A stretch of 64,000 bases of DNA from Streptosporangiaceae bacterium NEAU-GS5. Lineage in GTDB: Bacteria > Actinomycetota > Actinomycetes > Streptosporangiales > Streptosporangiaceae. The stretch spans positions 87,444 to 151,443 of the forward strand of contig JAGFNW010000023.1 of assembly GCA_017592665.1 (NCBI GenBank), read 5' to 3'. How positions within the stretch are numbered: position 1 is the stretch's first letter; every line of letters starts with the position of its first letter. Both the position numbers and the translations under genes were made by a program. The notes under the pieces were generated by a model. The model saw only the letters and a program-made list of their open reading frames with translations. It had not been told where the DNA came from and made no database searches. This document shows positions 8,409 to 17,283 of the stretch, piece after piece.

Positions 8409-8699
8409 TTAGTGCAGCTCGGGACGGATTACCTTGGTGCGCAGGATGCCCTCGTTCAGGTTGAGCTGGCGATCCAGCTCCTTGACCGTCGCGGGCTCCG
8501 CGCTGAGGTCGACGACGGCGTAGATGCCTTCGGACTTCTTGTCGATGTCGTAGGACAGCCGGCGCCTGCCCCACACGTCGACCTTCTCCACGGTGCCACC
8601 GTCATTTCGGACGACGGCCAGGAACTGGTCGAGTGAGGGCTGCACCGTACGCTCGTCGAGGGACGGGTCGAGAATGACCATCATCTCGTAGCGACGCAT
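8409..8699 (-). CDS. rpsF: 30S ribosomal protein bS6
   Basis: The protein is 96 residues: [26 protein letters not shown] at the start, [27 protein letters not shown] in the middle and [20 protein letters not shown] at the end, covering the complete bS6 fold. It binds bS18 and 16S rRNA in the platform of the small subunit. It is the first gene of the rpsF-ssb-rpsR-rplI operon. A GAGGAGG ribosome-binding site lies about ten bases before the ATG. Confidence 0.98.
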   Translation of the reverse strand: MRRYEMMVILDPSLDERTVQPSLDQFLAVVRNDGGTVEKVDVWGRRRLSYDIDKKSEGIYAVVDLSAEPATVKELDRQLNLNEGILRTKVIRPELH

Positions 8700-8846
8700 G
8701 CGGAATCCAACCTCCTCTGGACTCTTGCGGTCACGACGCCTTGCCGTGACAGGAGGACGCCGCGCGTGACAGATACGCGCAGCCGACTTAGATTACCAGC
8801 CCGCGCGCGTGGGCATCTCACCTCTTGTGAGAGGGGGTGGCGGCCC

Positions 8847-9158
8847 ATGCCACACATCCTTGAACCTGTGGAGAGCGAGCCCTTCCGGTTCACACTGAAC
8901 ACGGACGGCGAATCCCACACGGTGGAGAACGTCCTCGCGATCGGGACCTTGGTCTGCGGCGTCATCGCGTTCATCACAGGCTTCATCGTCAGCGCCCACG
9001 TCATCGCCTCGTGGTTCGGCGCGCTCGGCTTCGGCGGCGGGCTGTACGCGCAGTATGTCTCCGCGACGACACCCCAGCGAAGTGTGATCATCGCCGGGGT
9101 GGTCGCGTCGTTCGTGGGAGTAGCGCTCGGCATCGCGCACGGCGGCTTCATCCCATAA
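8847..9158 (+). CDS. Small membrane protein of unknown function, three predicted helices
   Basis: From ATG 8847 it is 103 residues. I chose this start because a strong GAGAGGGGG ribosome-binding site precedes it; the open frame runs 27 codons further upstream without membrane character. A polar N-terminal stretch (about 1-25) precedes three hydrophobic segments: VLAIGTLVCGVIAFITGFIV, VIASWFGALGFGGGLYAQYV and SVIIAGVVASFVGVALGIA. I do not recognise a named family. It is divergent from rpsF and converges on the tandem small-membrane-protein pair that follows. Confidence 0.65.
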   Translation: MPHILEPVESEPFRFTLNTDGESHTVENVLAIGTLVCGVIAFITGFIVSAHVIASWFGALGFGGGLYAQYVSATTPQRSVIIAGVVASFVGVALGIAHGGFIP

Positions 9159-9177
9159 CCGATCCCGCTACGGCCGG

Positions 9178-9354
9178 CTACTTGCCGCCGACGTGGAGGT
9201 CCACGCCGAGCAGGACGAGGAACCACAGGAAGATCGCCAGTAGTGCCTGCGCGACCTGCCGGAGCAGCGTGGGCGTGATGTAGTTGTGCACCCACGCCAC
9301 ATAGAGGCCGATGAGAATGTAGATCAGCCCGATGAGACTGCCTATTCGGTACAT
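9178..9354 (-). CDS. 58-residue membrane protein, tandem paralogue of its upstream neighbour
   Basis: This short frame begins at ATG 9354 after a GGGAG ribosome-binding site and ends at TAG 9178. The protein starts MYRIGSLIGLIYILIGLYVA and has a second helix ALLAIFLWFLVLLG before a DLHVGGK end. It is clearly homologous to the 60-residue protein encoded just upstream: both share ILIG(L/I)YVAW, the QALLAIFLWFLVLLGV-type helix and the D/N-LH-(V/I)-G ending. Only six bases separate the genes, so they are probably translated together. Two membrane hairpins are predicted and the function is unknown. Confidence 0.75.
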   Translation of the reverse strand: MYRIGSLIGLIYILIGLYVAWVHNYITPTLLRQVAQALLAIFLWFLVLLGVDLHVGGK

Positions 9355-9360
9355 CTAGCG

Positions 9361-9543
9361 TCATCTCCCAATATGTAGATTCACCCCGAGAAGGACGAGG
9401 AACCACAGGAAGATCGCCAACAGCGCCTCGGCGATGCGCTTGAGGAGCGTGACTGTCAGGTATCCGTGGGTCCAGGCCACGTAGATCCCGATCAGCAGGT
9501 AAATCATCCCGAGGAAGAGGGCCACTCGGCGGCTCACTGTCAC
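9361..9543 (-). CDS. 60-residue membrane protein, tandem paralogue of its downstream neighbour
   Basis: It starts at GTG 9543, seven to eight bases after a good AAAGGAG ribosome-binding site. The sequence MTVSRRVALFLGMIYLLIGI leads into a second helix EALLAIFLWFLVLLG and ends NLHIGR. The two halves line up with the 58-residue paralogue, including the shared AIFLWFLVLLG. A short cytoplasmic or periplasmic loop (WTHGYLTVTLLKR) joins the helices. No catalytic residues are visible; a structural or accessory membrane role is likely but unproven. Confidence 0.75.
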   Translation of the reverse strand: MTVSRRVALFLGMIYLLIGIYVAWTHGYLTVTLLKRIAEALLAIFLWFLVLLGVNLHIGR

Positions 9544-9666
9544 GGGCGTTCTCCTTTGTTACGGCCCGCGGGGTCACGGCGGGCCGACCGCACCCGCAAC
9601 TGCCCGTAACCGGATCCTTGAAACGCTCTTGGGAATCACGTCTGGGACGGGACTAGGCTCGGGCGC

Positions 9667-10425
9667 ATGATGCGCATCGGAGCCCATGTCCATCAGGACG
9701 ACATCCTCGGTCACGCCGCGGCGGTCGAGGCCGACGTGGTGCAGTTCTTCCTCGGCGACCCGCAGGGCTACAAGGGCCCGGTCATGCCGGCCGGCCAGGA
9801 TGCGATCAAGGCGGCCGACGTGGACGTCTACATCCACGCCCCCTATTTGGTGAACGTGGCGACCACCAACAACCGGATCAGGATCCCCAGCCGCAAGCTG
9901 CTGGAGCAGCATCTCACCGCGGCCGCCTCGCTCGGCGCGAAGGGCCTGATCGTGCACGGCGGCCACCTGAACGCCAAGGACGACCCGCAGATCGGGTTCG
10001 ACAACTGGCGCAAGGTGTTCGAGCGGATGGAGTGCCCGATCCCCGTCCTGATCGAGAACACGGCCGGCGGCGACAACGCCATGGCCCGCAGGCTCGACCG
10101 GATCGCCCGGCTGTGGGATGCCGTGGGCGGGTTCCCCAACGTCGGCTTCTGCCTGGACACCTGCCACGCGCACGCGGGCGGCGAGGAGCTGCTCGGGCTG
10201 GTCGATCGGGTGCTGGCCATCACCGGCCGGATCGACCTGGTGCACTGCAACGACTCGCGGGACGTGTTCGACTCGGGCGCCGACCGGCATGCCAACATCG
10301 GCAACGGCGAGATCGACGCCGAGCTCATCCTGGCCGTCTGCCGGGCCGCGAACGCCCCGATCGTGGTGGAAACTCCGGCCGAGGGACAGGCCGACGACAT
10401 CGCCTACCTGCGGAAGAACCTTTGA
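9667..10425 (+). CDS. nfo: Deoxyribonuclease IV (AP endonuclease, endonuclease IV family)
   Basis: A 252-residue TIM-barrel protein. Metal-binding stretches of the family are visible: IHAPYLVN, LIVHGGHL, VLIENTAGG, FCLDTCHAHAGG, LVHCNDSRDVFDSGADRHANIG and IVVETPAEG. Endonuclease IV binds three zinc ions and cuts the backbone 5' to abasic sites in base-excision repair. It is a little shorter than the E. coli enzyme (285) but has all metal ligands. TAGGCT at 9654-9659 lies seven bases before the ATG with no ribosome-binding site between, so the mRNA is probably leaderless. Confidence 0.92.
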   Translation: MMRIGAHVHQDDILGHAAAVEADVVQFFLGDPQGYKGPVMPAGQDAIKAADVDVYIHAPYLVNVATTNNRIRIPSRKLLEQHLTAAASLGAKGLIVHGGHLNAKDDPQIGFDNWRKVFERMECPIPVLIENTAGGDNAMARRLDRIARLWDAVGGFPNVGFCLDTCHAHAGGEELLGLVDRVLAITGRIDLVHCNDSRDVFDSGADRHANIGNGEIDAELILAVCRAANAPIVVETPAEGQADDIAYLRKNL

Positions 10426-10461
10426 CCACAGGCTGTGGATAACTTCTATGGATTGCCGGGC

Positions 10462-11667
10462 TCACGAAGTGGGTACGGCTACCGGTCTCGGCTCGTCTGA
10501 CGGGGTGTCCCGGCGGGTGCTGCGCCAGAGCCGTACGAACGAGACCACGGCGGCGGTGAGGAAGACCAGGTTCCGGGCGACCAGCACGAGCGTGCCCAGG
10601 AGCTTGCCGTCCGTGGCGTAGTCGTCCTCCACCCACGGATAGGTGATCCCGGTCAGCAGCGTGGCGACCAGCACCAGCCAGGCCGTGGGCCACTGGCTCG
10701 ACCCGCGCACGATCAGCACGACCGCGGCGAGCCCGAGCACCCAGACCATGTACTGCGGCGACAGCACGCGGCTGGTGGCGACCAGGAAGAGCACGGTCGT
10801 GAGCGCCGCGTCGTAGTAGGCCGTCTCGGTCAGCCGGGCGCGGATCCACCAGATCAGCAGCAGCGCCATCGCGACCGGGGTGGCGACCACGCTGATGGTC
10901 GTCGCCGTGCCCACTCCGTCGCCGACCAACTCCATGGCGCCGTGCTGGTAGGTGGGGAACCCGTCCCACCAGCCGAGCGCGCGGGCCAGCGCGAACGGCG
11001 CACCGGCCATCGACTCCACCTGGAGCCCTCGATCCCCCTGCGCGTGGAGGAAGTCGAGGGCGTGCGGCAGGAGCAGGGCCGCGACCCCGCATCCGATCAG
11101 CGCGGTGGCCAGGCTGACCCCGGCGCCGGTGAACAGCTCGCGCCAGCGCCGCAGCCCGGCCAGCAGCGCCACGGGCCACACCTTGATCGCCAGCCCGATC
11201 CCGATGAACAGCCCGCGTACGGCCGCGCTCGCCGAGACGGTAAGGGCGGCGACCGCGACGAAGGTGACCATCAGGTCGTAGCGGGAGATCAGCAGCGGAC
11301 CCAGCAGCGCGGCGCCCACCGTCCAGGCCCAGATGCCCGCCCGGCTGCCGCCCGTCCGGTTGGTGAACCGCCACAGCAGCAGCAGGATGGCGAGGTCGAA
11401 GATGATGGCCGCGAGGTAGAACGCCACCTTGTAGCTGCCCGGAATGAGCCGGGGCACGAGCATGGGCAGCGCGGCGAGCGGCGGATACTGCCACTTGTCG
11501 TCGTCGACGGGGAACGACCCGCCCATCAACGTGTCCGACCAGCCGCGGTAGAGGTTCACGTCGTTCTCGAACGACCCCTGGTGTTCCACCGGGATGACCT
11601 GCATGGCCATCAGGAACATCAGCGCCCGGGTCACCGCCCAGACGAGAAGGACCCATGTCGCGCGCAC
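10462..11667 (-). CDS. GT87-family polyprenyl-phosphate-mannose-dependent glycosyltransferase, membrane protein
   Basis: The 401-residue protein has about ten hydrophobic segments and the early acidic loop ENDVNLYRGWSDTLMGG followed by WQYPPLAALPM, the pattern of GT-C fold transferases of family GT87 (DUF2029), in which an Asp in the first outer loop is catalytic. SRYDLMVTFVAVAALT and IKVWPVALL are also typical. In mycobacteria such enzymes add mannose or arabinose from polyprenyl-phosphate donors to lipoglycans on the outer face of the membrane. It sits nine bases downstream of a second GT87 gene and after a PBP gene on the same strand, consistent with an envelope operon. Confidence 0.82.
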   Translation of the reverse strand: MRATWVLLVWAVTRALMFLMAMQVIPVEHQGSFENDVNLYRGWSDTLMGGSFPVDDDKWQYPPLAALPMLVPRLIPGSYKVAFYLAAIIFDLAILLLLWRFTNRTGGSRAGIWAWTVGAALLGPLLISRYDLMVTFVAVAALTVSASAAVRGLFIGIGLAIKVWPVALLAGLRRWRELFTGAGVSLATALIGCGVAALLLPHALDFLHAQGDRGLQVESMAGAPFALARALGWWDGFPTYQHGAMELVGDGVGTATTISVVATPVAMALLLIWWIRARLTETAYYDAALTTVLFLVATSRVLSPQYMVWVLGLAAVVLIVRGSSQWPTAWLVLVATLLTGITYPWVEDDYATDGKLLGTLVLVARNLVFLTAAVVSFVRLWRSTRRDTPSDEPRPVAVPTS

Positions 11668-11676
11668 GCCGCTCCC

Positions 11677-13038
11677 CTACACCGGACGGCGCAGCAGGAC
11701 CAGCCGGTCTTCCGCCCCGTCGAACACGCCACCCGCCTGGTCGTCGACCCCCGCCTGCCGGACCACGTCCTGCTCCGGTCTCAGGATGTCCCGCACCACG
11801 AACCCCATCAAAACCACGATTGTAATGAACCTGGCCCACACCGACAGGAAGTAGGCCGTATCGCCGATGCCCTGGGCCGCGTGCTGGGGATCGATCCCCA
11901 CGAGATACAGCCAGATCGCGAAGAAGTACCAGATCTCGGCCAGCTGCCAGGCGACGAGCGCGCCCCACTTGGGGCGGGCCAGCACGGCGAAAGGCACAAG
12001 CCAGAGGACGTACTGCGGCGACCACACCTTGTTGGTGATCATGAAGGCGGCCAGCGCCAGGAAGCACAGCTGCATCAGCCTCGGCCGGCGCGGGGCCAAC
12101 AGCGCGAGCGCGGCGACCCCGAGCAGCAGCAAGGCGAGCACGGCGATGGCCATCTTGTTGAGCAGCTCGCCGTCGCCGAGGAAGGCCAGGAAGTCGGGCC
12201 GGTCGATGATGATCCAGTCGGTCTTGGTGAAGAAGAACCACAGCCCGCCCCAGTCGGCCCCGCGTTCGTCGCTGAAGGCGTAGAAGCGTTTCCAGTTGTC
12301 GAAGTTCAGCAGCATGATCGGCACGTTGACCAGGAGCCACGTGCCGACCCCGGCCAGCACGGTCCGCACGAACGGCTCCCACTTCGCGGTCCGCACCGTG
12401 AGCAGGAACAGCGCGCCGAAGAACATCAGCGGATAGAACTTGGTGGCCACCGCCAGGGCCAGCAGCGCCCCCGCGAGGACCGGCCGCTGCCGCGACCACG
12501 CGACCAGGCCGCCGAGGGCCAGCGCACCGGCCGCGAGATCCCAGTTGATGTACGCGCACAGGATGACCGCCGGCCCGACGGCGTACCAGAGGGCGTCCCA
12601 CGGGCGGGTCGGCCCGGCGAGCGCGGCCATCATGAGCACGCCGAGGACCAGGCAGAAGCCCATGAGCAGGACCGTCACGTCGTAGAAGGGGACCGACGGC
12701 TCGGAGAACAGCGGCGAATCGGACCACGGGAAGCGGAACGTGGCCACCCGGCGGGCGAACTCCATGATCCCGCCGATGCCGACGGGATATTCGACCGGAT
12801 AGTCCTTGTAGGGGATCTGCCCCTCGTTGAGGTGCTCGGACCACCACAGCGGATAAATGTCGGTGTAGCAGAACTTCAGGAACTGCTGGGTCCCATCGTT
12901 CCACGCGCCGCCGAACCGGCACGGGGCCTTCCACAGGTACGCGAGGACCGCGCCGAGGCCGGCCACCAGCCCAAGGGGCAGGTAGGGCACGACCTGGCGG
13001 GCCACGGTTGAGGTCGGCGGATCGTCGGTCCGGGTCAT
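11677..13038 (-). CDS. GT87-family membrane glycosyltransferase (second copy)
   Basis: From ATG 13038 it is 453 residues starting MTRTDDPPTSTVARQVVPYL; the open frame continues 42 codons upstream into the PBP gene with non-matching character. About eleven membrane helices are predicted. The first outer loop carries CYTDIYPLWWSEHLNEGQIPYKDYPVEYPVG, matching the GT87 layout with acidic residues next to the membrane. WDLAAGALALGGLVAW and ATKFYPLMFFGALFLL also fit. The substrate is not readable. The next GT87 gene follows after nine bases, so two related transferases are probably made together. Confidence 0.8.
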   Translation of the reverse strand: MTRTDDPPTSTVARQVVPYLPLGLVAGLGAVLAYLWKAPCRFGGAWNDGTQQFLKFCYTDIYPLWWSEHLNEGQIPYKDYPVEYPVGIGGIMEFARRVATFRFPWSDSPLFSEPSVPFYDVTVLLMGFCLVLGVLMMAALAGPTRPWDALWYAVGPAVILCAYINWDLAAGALALGGLVAWSRQRPVLAGALLALAVATKFYPLMFFGALFLLTVRTAKWEPFVRTVLAGVGTWLLVNVPIMLLNFDNWKRFYAFSDERGADWGGLWFFFTKTDWIIIDRPDFLAFLGDGELLNKMAIAVLALLLLGVAALALLAPRRPRLMQLCFLALAAFMITNKVWSPQYVLWLVPFAVLARPKWGALVAWQLAEIWYFFAIWLYLVGIDPQHAAQGIGDTAYFLSVWARFITIVVLMGFVVRDILRPEQDVVRQAGVDDQAGGVFDGAEDRLVLLRRPV

Positions 13039-13054
13039 GGCGGATATTGCACCA

Positions 13055-16000
13055 TCACGCAGGCCTGATTGGCGACCTTCGGCGCCGAGCCGTTCTGCGT
13101 TCCCCTGACGGCTGCGGGTTCGGGGCGACGGCGTTGTTTCCGTTGGCCCACGGCAGGTCACCACCGTTGAAGGGGTCGCCGTTGTCCCCGCCGTTGCCCC
13201 CGTTGTCGCCGTTCGGATCGTTGCCGTTCGGGTTGCAGTTGGCGTCCCACGGCAGGCAGCCGCCGTCGGTCGGGAAGATGTCGCTCGGCTCAGGCGTCGG
13301 CGTCGGGCTCGGCACGATGTCGAGCGGCGTGCCCACGCCTGCCTTGGCCGGGAACTGCTCGACCGGCTTGCCGGAAAGCGCCGCGACCATGAAGTCGTGC
13401 CAGATCCTGGTCGGCTGGTCGGCGCCTTCGAAGCCCAGCGAGATCTCGCTCCGGGTGGTGCCGTCCGGGCAGTTCACGTCGATCTTCTTCGGCGTGTAGA
13501 CCTTGCCGCTCTTGGTCGTGCACCGCTCGCGGTACATCCCGACGGCCGTGGACAGCTGCGGGGTGTATCCGATGAACCAGGCTTCCTTCTCGTCGTTGTT
13601 CGTGCCGGTCTTGCCGGCCGCCGGCCGTCCGATGTTGCCGTTCGCGGAAGCCGTACCTCCCTTGATGACCTGCTCCATCGCGGTGACGGCGTCCGCCGCC
13701 GCGTCGGGGGAGATCACCTGGCGGGAGGTCTTGCGCTCGGGCCAGCGCACGATGCCCTGCGGCGTCGGCTGCAGGACCTCCTGCACGACGTGGTAGTCGA
13801 CGTGCTTGCCGCCGTTGGCGAAGATCGAGTATCCGGCGGCCTGCTCGACCGGCGACACCAGGGCGGAGCCGATGGCGAACTGATACTGGTGGTCCTTGAC
13901 GTCGGCCTCGAGCCGATCCTTGCCGAGCCCCGCCTCTTCGGCGATCTGCTTGACCCGGCTCAGCTGGCCGATCGTGCCGTCCTTCTCGTCCAGCATGTAC
14001 GCCATGGAGGCGAACGCCGTGTTGATGGAGTGCGCCGTGGCGTAGATGACCTGGATGGCCTCGGGCACCGAGTGCCCGTTCCTGATGCCGCCCGCGGCCT
14101 GGCCGGGCAGCTTCTCCGGCACCGTCTTGTTGCCGGGCAGCCAGCTGTTCAGGCTGTATCCAGCGTCGAGCCAGGCGGCCAGCACATACGGCTTGAACGC
14201 GGACGCGGCCTGCTTCTTGGAGTCGAAGGGCTCGTTCCACGAGTCGGTGACGAAGTTGTCGCCGCCGTAGAAGGCCAGCACGCGGCCGTTGCGCGGGTCG
14301 ACGGCGGCGAGCCCGGCGTGGATCTCCTTGCTCAGCGGGTTCATGTTGTCGCGCACGGCCTTCTGCGCGGCCTTCATCAGGGTGCGGTCGAAGGTGGAGA
14401 CGATCTTGTAGCCGCCCCGCCGCACCTCGTTGGGCGGGATACCGCGCTGCTTGAGCTCCTCGAGCACCTGCGTGACCATGTAGCCGCGCAGGCCGGACAT
14501 GACGTTCTTCTGGTCGTCGGGCTTGAGCTTGGGGAACTTGGTCTTGTCGACCAGCACGCCGCCCTGCACGCCGTATTTGGCCGGCAGGGCGCCGTAGTCG
14601 GTCGGGTTGACGTCGGCCATGCCCTGGATGACGTAGCCGAACCGCTCCTGCGTGGCCGCGAAGTCGCCCTTGGCCTCGAGTTCGTCGAAACGGGCCGGGT
14701 TCTGGATGCGGCCGGCGAGGTAGGCGCCCTCGCCCTCGGTCAGGTTTTGCACGTGCTTGCCGAAGTACGCCTGAGCGGCGGCCTCGATGCCGTTCGCGCC
14801 GCGGCCGAAGTAGATGGTGTTCAGGTATTGGGCGAGGATCTGGTTCTTGTCCAGGGTCTTGTTCAGCTTGATCGCGACGAAGATCTCTTTGAGCTTGCGC
14901 TGGAGCGAGATGTCCTTGCCGAGCCCGTCGTAGTAGTTGCGGGCCATCTGCTGGGTGATGGTGGACGCGCCCTGCAGCTGCTGTCCGGTGGCGGTCATCC
15001 ATACCGAGCGGACCAAGCCGGTGAAGGAGATGCCCGAGTCGTCGCGGAACGAGCGGTTCTCAGCGGCGATGACCGCGTCCTGCACGTGCCGCGGGATCTT
15101 GGAGATGTCGACGATCACGCGCTCGGTGCCGACCGAGCCGATGCGGGTCTTGCCGTCCCTGTAGTAGATCACGCTGGCCTGGGCGAGCGCGTTGGCGTTG
15201 GTCACCGAGGGGACGGGCGTGTTGGAGTACGCCACGGCGATCATGCCGAAGAAACCGGCGATCACGACGGTGACGCCGACGACGACCACCTTCCAGTTGG
15301 GGACGAACCGCCGCCAGCCGCCCCTGCGCGGGGCGTCGTCGTCGAAGTCGTCGTCCGGGCCGTGCGGCCCGCCGGGGCCGGAACCGCCCGGGCCACCGGG
15401 ACCCCCAGGACCTCCGGCGCCCCCGGGTCCGCCCGGGCCACGGTCGAGCTGGCTCCTGCGGCGGCGCCCGCCGGCGCCCATGCTCTGGGTCGGGTAGCCG
15501 CCCGTGGGCGGGCCGGACGGCGGCATGCCCATGCTCTGTGTGCGGATGGCCTGCGTGCGCGCTGAAGGCGGACCGGGCGGCAGCCCGATCCGGCGGGTGC
15601 CGTCGTCACCGGGAGGACCCGCGGGGCCGGTCGGCCCGGCAGGTCCGTTGGGGGCGGCAGGTCCGGCAGGGCCGTTGGGGCCTGCGGGGCCGTTGGGGCC
15701 TGCGGGGCCGGAGAAGGCGCCCGTGGGGGCATCCTGCCGCGGCCGGCCGTATTCGCGGACCGGCCCGTCCGGACGGTACGGCGTGGCCGGCGCGCCGGGC
15801 TGACGGCCCGGCGGCCCGGCGGCGGGCGGGACCGGCGGCAGGCCCTGGGTGTCCTCGTAGGCGGCCTCGGCCCGGCGGCCGGGCCGTGCGGGAGGAGGAC
15901 CAGGGGGCGGCGCGGCCGCGGGGTCGCCCCAGGAGGTCGGGGCCGGCTGAATGGGTTCTTCGTGCGAAGGCGTGCGACGGCGCCGCCCGGGGCGGCGGGC

Positions 16001-16063
16001 GGAGCCGGGGCCCTCCTCGGGGCGTCCGCTCGGCTCCGAGCCGTGGCTGCTGCTGTAACTCAC
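13055..16063 (-). CDS. Bifunctional class A penicillin-binding protein (GT51 transglycosylase plus transpeptidase)
   Basis: From GTG 16063 (GAGGA ribosome-binding site before it) it is 1002 residues. The first 255 or so are Pro/Gly-rich and disordered, a long cytoplasmic extension. A membrane helix (KVVVVGVTVVIAGFFGMIAV) leads to the transglycosylase domain with AAENRSFRDDSG, GASTITQQMARNYY and LAQYLNTIYFGRGANGIEAAA. The transpeptidase follows with SAFK (active Ser near residue 621), SIN and KTGT. A Pro/Asn/Gly-rich tail ends the protein. It polymerises and crosslinks peptidoglycan outside the membrane. Synteny in actinomycetes places it beside ino1 and GT87 genes, as here. Confidence 0.95.
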   Translation of the reverse strand: MSYSSSHGSEPSGRPEEGPGSARRPGRRRRTPSHEEPIQPAPTSWGDPAAAPPPGPPPARPGRRAEAAYEDTQGLPPVPPAAGPPGRQPGAPATPYRPDGPVREYGRPRQDAPTGAFSGPAGPNGPAGPNGPAGPAAPNGPAGPTGPAGPPGDDGTRRIGLPPGPPSARTQAIRTQSMGMPPSGPPTGGYPTQSMGAGGRRRRSQLDRGPGGPGGAGGPGGPGGPGGSGPGGPHGPDDDFDDDAPRRGGWRRFVPNWKVVVVGVTVVIAGFFGMIAVAYSNTPVPSVTNANALAQASVIYYRDGKTRIGSVGTERVIVDISKIPRHVQDAVIAAENRSFRDDSGISFTGLVRSVWMTATGQQLQGASTITQQMARNYYDGLGKDISLQRKLKEIFVAIKLNKTLDKNQILAQYLNTIYFGRGANGIEAAAQAYFGKHVQNLTEGEGAYLAGRIQNPARFDELEAKGDFAATQERFGYVIQGMADVNPTDYGALPAKYGVQGGVLVDKTKFPKLKPDDQKNVMSGLRGYMVTQVLEELKQRGIPPNEVRRGGYKIVSTFDRTLMKAAQKAVRDNMNPLSKEIHAGLAAVDPRNGRVLAFYGGDNFVTDSWNEPFDSKKQAASAFKPYVLAAWLDAGYSLNSWLPGNKTVPEKLPGQAAGGIRNGHSVPEAIQVIYATAHSINTAFASMAYMLDEKDGTIGQLSRVKQIAEEAGLGKDRLEADVKDHQYQFAIGSALVSPVEQAAGYSIFANGGKHVDYHVVQEVLQPTPQGIVRWPERKTSRQVISPDAAADAVTAMEQVIKGGTASANGNIGRPAAGKTGTNNDEKEAWFIGYTPQLSTAVGMYRERCTTKSGKVYTPKKIDVNCPDGTTRSEISLGFEGADQPTRIWHDFMVAALSGKPVEQFPAKAGVGTPLDIVPSPTPTPEPSDIFPTDGGCLPWDANCNPNGNDPNGDNGGNGGDNGDPFNGGDLPWANGNNAVAPNPQPSGERRTARRRRSPIRPA

Positions 16064-16146
16064 GCGTCCTCGTTCAGTCGATCGGATGGTGTCGAACGTC
16101 GGCCGGTCGGCGGGGATAGTACCTGGCCAAGCTGAGTGTTCCCGGC

Positions 16147-16530
16147 CTACTCGGCGGGCTCCGGCGGGTCTCCCGTGCCGAGGACGTACGAGACCGTCAA
16201 GTGGTTCCAAGAACAACCTTGACAGACCTCGACCACGTAGACCCGGAATTCCCCGTATTCCTGAGCCATCTCAAGAAGGTCTGACGTCGTCTTTACCCGG
16301 CCGGCGGAACGCCCTAGTTCGTCCCCGTACACATAGGTGACGTTGGTCACGTTCCGTCGCGCGCATATGGGACAGGCGCGCTCGGTGGGCTCGCCGTGGA
16401 ACTTGGCCGCACGAAGCAGATACGGATGCGCATCACAGACGTCGCGCGACTCCAGGTGGCCTGAGCGGAGCGACTGGATCGTCGCCCGCTTCGCGAGGCC
16501 GTAGTCCACGACCGCCCGCTGTGACCACAT
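16147..16530 (-). CDS. DUF5318 family protein with two Cys pairs
   Basis: A 127-residue protein starting MWSQRAVVDYGLAKRATIQS. It contains DVCDAHPYLLRAAKFHGE, the Cys pair CPIC and later CQGC near VVEVCQGCSWNHL. This is the actinobacterial DUF5318 pattern, probably a small zinc-ribbon protein. Function is unknown. The gene is conserved next to the PBP/padR/ino1 group in many actinomycetes. It is divergent from the PadR gene, and the PadR operator-like palindrome lies in the shared upstream region, so it could be co-controlled. Confidence 0.8.
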   Translation of the reverse strand: MWSQRAVVDYGLAKRATIQSLRSGHLESRDVCDAHPYLLRAAKFHGEPTERACPICARRNVTNVTYVYGDELGRSAGRVKTTSDLLEMAQEYGEFRVYVVEVCQGCSWNHLTVSYVLGTGDPPEPAE

Positions 16531-16613
16531 GTGACCCAGATTACGACCCTTTGCCGATGCGTGCCCAACCCATGACCTCGTTGCGCGATATGACGGCGCG
16601 ACGTATCCTCATG

Positions 16614-16632
16614 ATGTATCGGTGCGATACAT
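16614..16632. promoter_or_regulatory. Perfect 19-bp palindrome, probable PadR operator
   Basis: ATGTATCGGTGCGATACAT is a perfect inverted repeat (8-bp arms, 3-bp centre) lying 50 bases before the PadR start codon. PadR proteins typically bind ATGT-N(8-11)-ACAT, which this matches. A looser half-site (ACGTATCCTCATG) lies just before it. It is expected to mediate autoregulation and control of the downstream ino1. Confidence 0.8.
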
Positions 16633-16682
16633 CGCATGGACACAACGACGACGACTGGCGCGGAAACGAGGAGGTGGTTCCA

Positions 16683-17270
16683 GTGACCGGCTCACGTGGC
16701 GGGGTTCTGGAGCTCGCCGTCCTGGGCTCGTTGCACGAGACCCCGCTGCACGGCTATGAGCTGCGCAAGCGGCTCAACACGTTGCTCGGCATGTTCCGCG
16801 CGTTCTCCTATGGATCGCTCTATCCGTGCCTGAAAGGCCTGCTCAACGACGGTTACATCATCGAGGAGCAGCCCGCGGCCGACGTCGTCCTGGGCCGCCG
16901 CTCGAAGATCGTCTACCGGCTCACGGCCGAGGGCAAGGAGCGGCTTGAGGAGCTGCTGACCGAGGCGGGGCCGTCCGCCTGGGAGGACGAGAGCTTCGGC
17001 ATTCGGTTCGCGTTCTTCCGGCACACGGAGGCAGAGGTGCGGCTGCGCATTCTCGAGGGCCGGCGCAGCCGCCTCGAGGAGCGCCTCGACGCCTTCCGCA
17101 CGGCGCTCACCCGCACGCGGGAGCGCCTCGACAGCTACACCCTCGAGCTTCAGCGCCATGGCTTGGAGTCGGTCGAGCGCGAGGTGCGCTGGCTGAACGA
17201 GTTGATCGATACAGAGCGTGCCCAGGCCGTACGAGATAAGTCAGATGAAACAGATGAAACAGATGACTGA
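16683..17270 (+). CDS. PadR family transcriptional regulator
   Basis: From GTG 16683 it is 195 residues; a GAGGAGG ribosome-binding site eight bases upstream decides the start, although the frame is open for 54 more codons. The N-terminal winged helix reads [23 protein letters not shown] ... [19 protein letters not shown], then [21 protein letters not shown] long coiled-coil dimerisation domain ([25 protein letters not shown]) follows. PadR proteins usually repress adjacent genes. It is 13 bases upstream of ino1 and has a palindromic operator before it, so it probably controls inositol phosphate synthesis together with itself. The effector is unknown. Confidence 0.92.
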   Translation: MTGSRGGVLELAVLGSLHETPLHGYELRKRLNTLLGMFRAFSYGSLYPCLKGLLNDGYIIEEQPAADVVLGRRSKIVYRLTAEGKERLEELLTEAGPSAWEDESFGIRFAFFRHTEAEVRLRILEGRRSRLEERLDAFRTALTRTRERLDSYTLELQRHGLESVEREVRWLNELIDTERAQAVRDKSDETDETDD

Positions 17271-17283
17271 AGGAGCAAATGCG

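Noticed and set aside
10426..10461. Isolated TGTGGATAA (10434-10442) after nfo as a regulatory DnaA box
   Set aside because: Single site within a small CCACAG-G-CTGTGG hairpin; more simply a weak terminator or chance.
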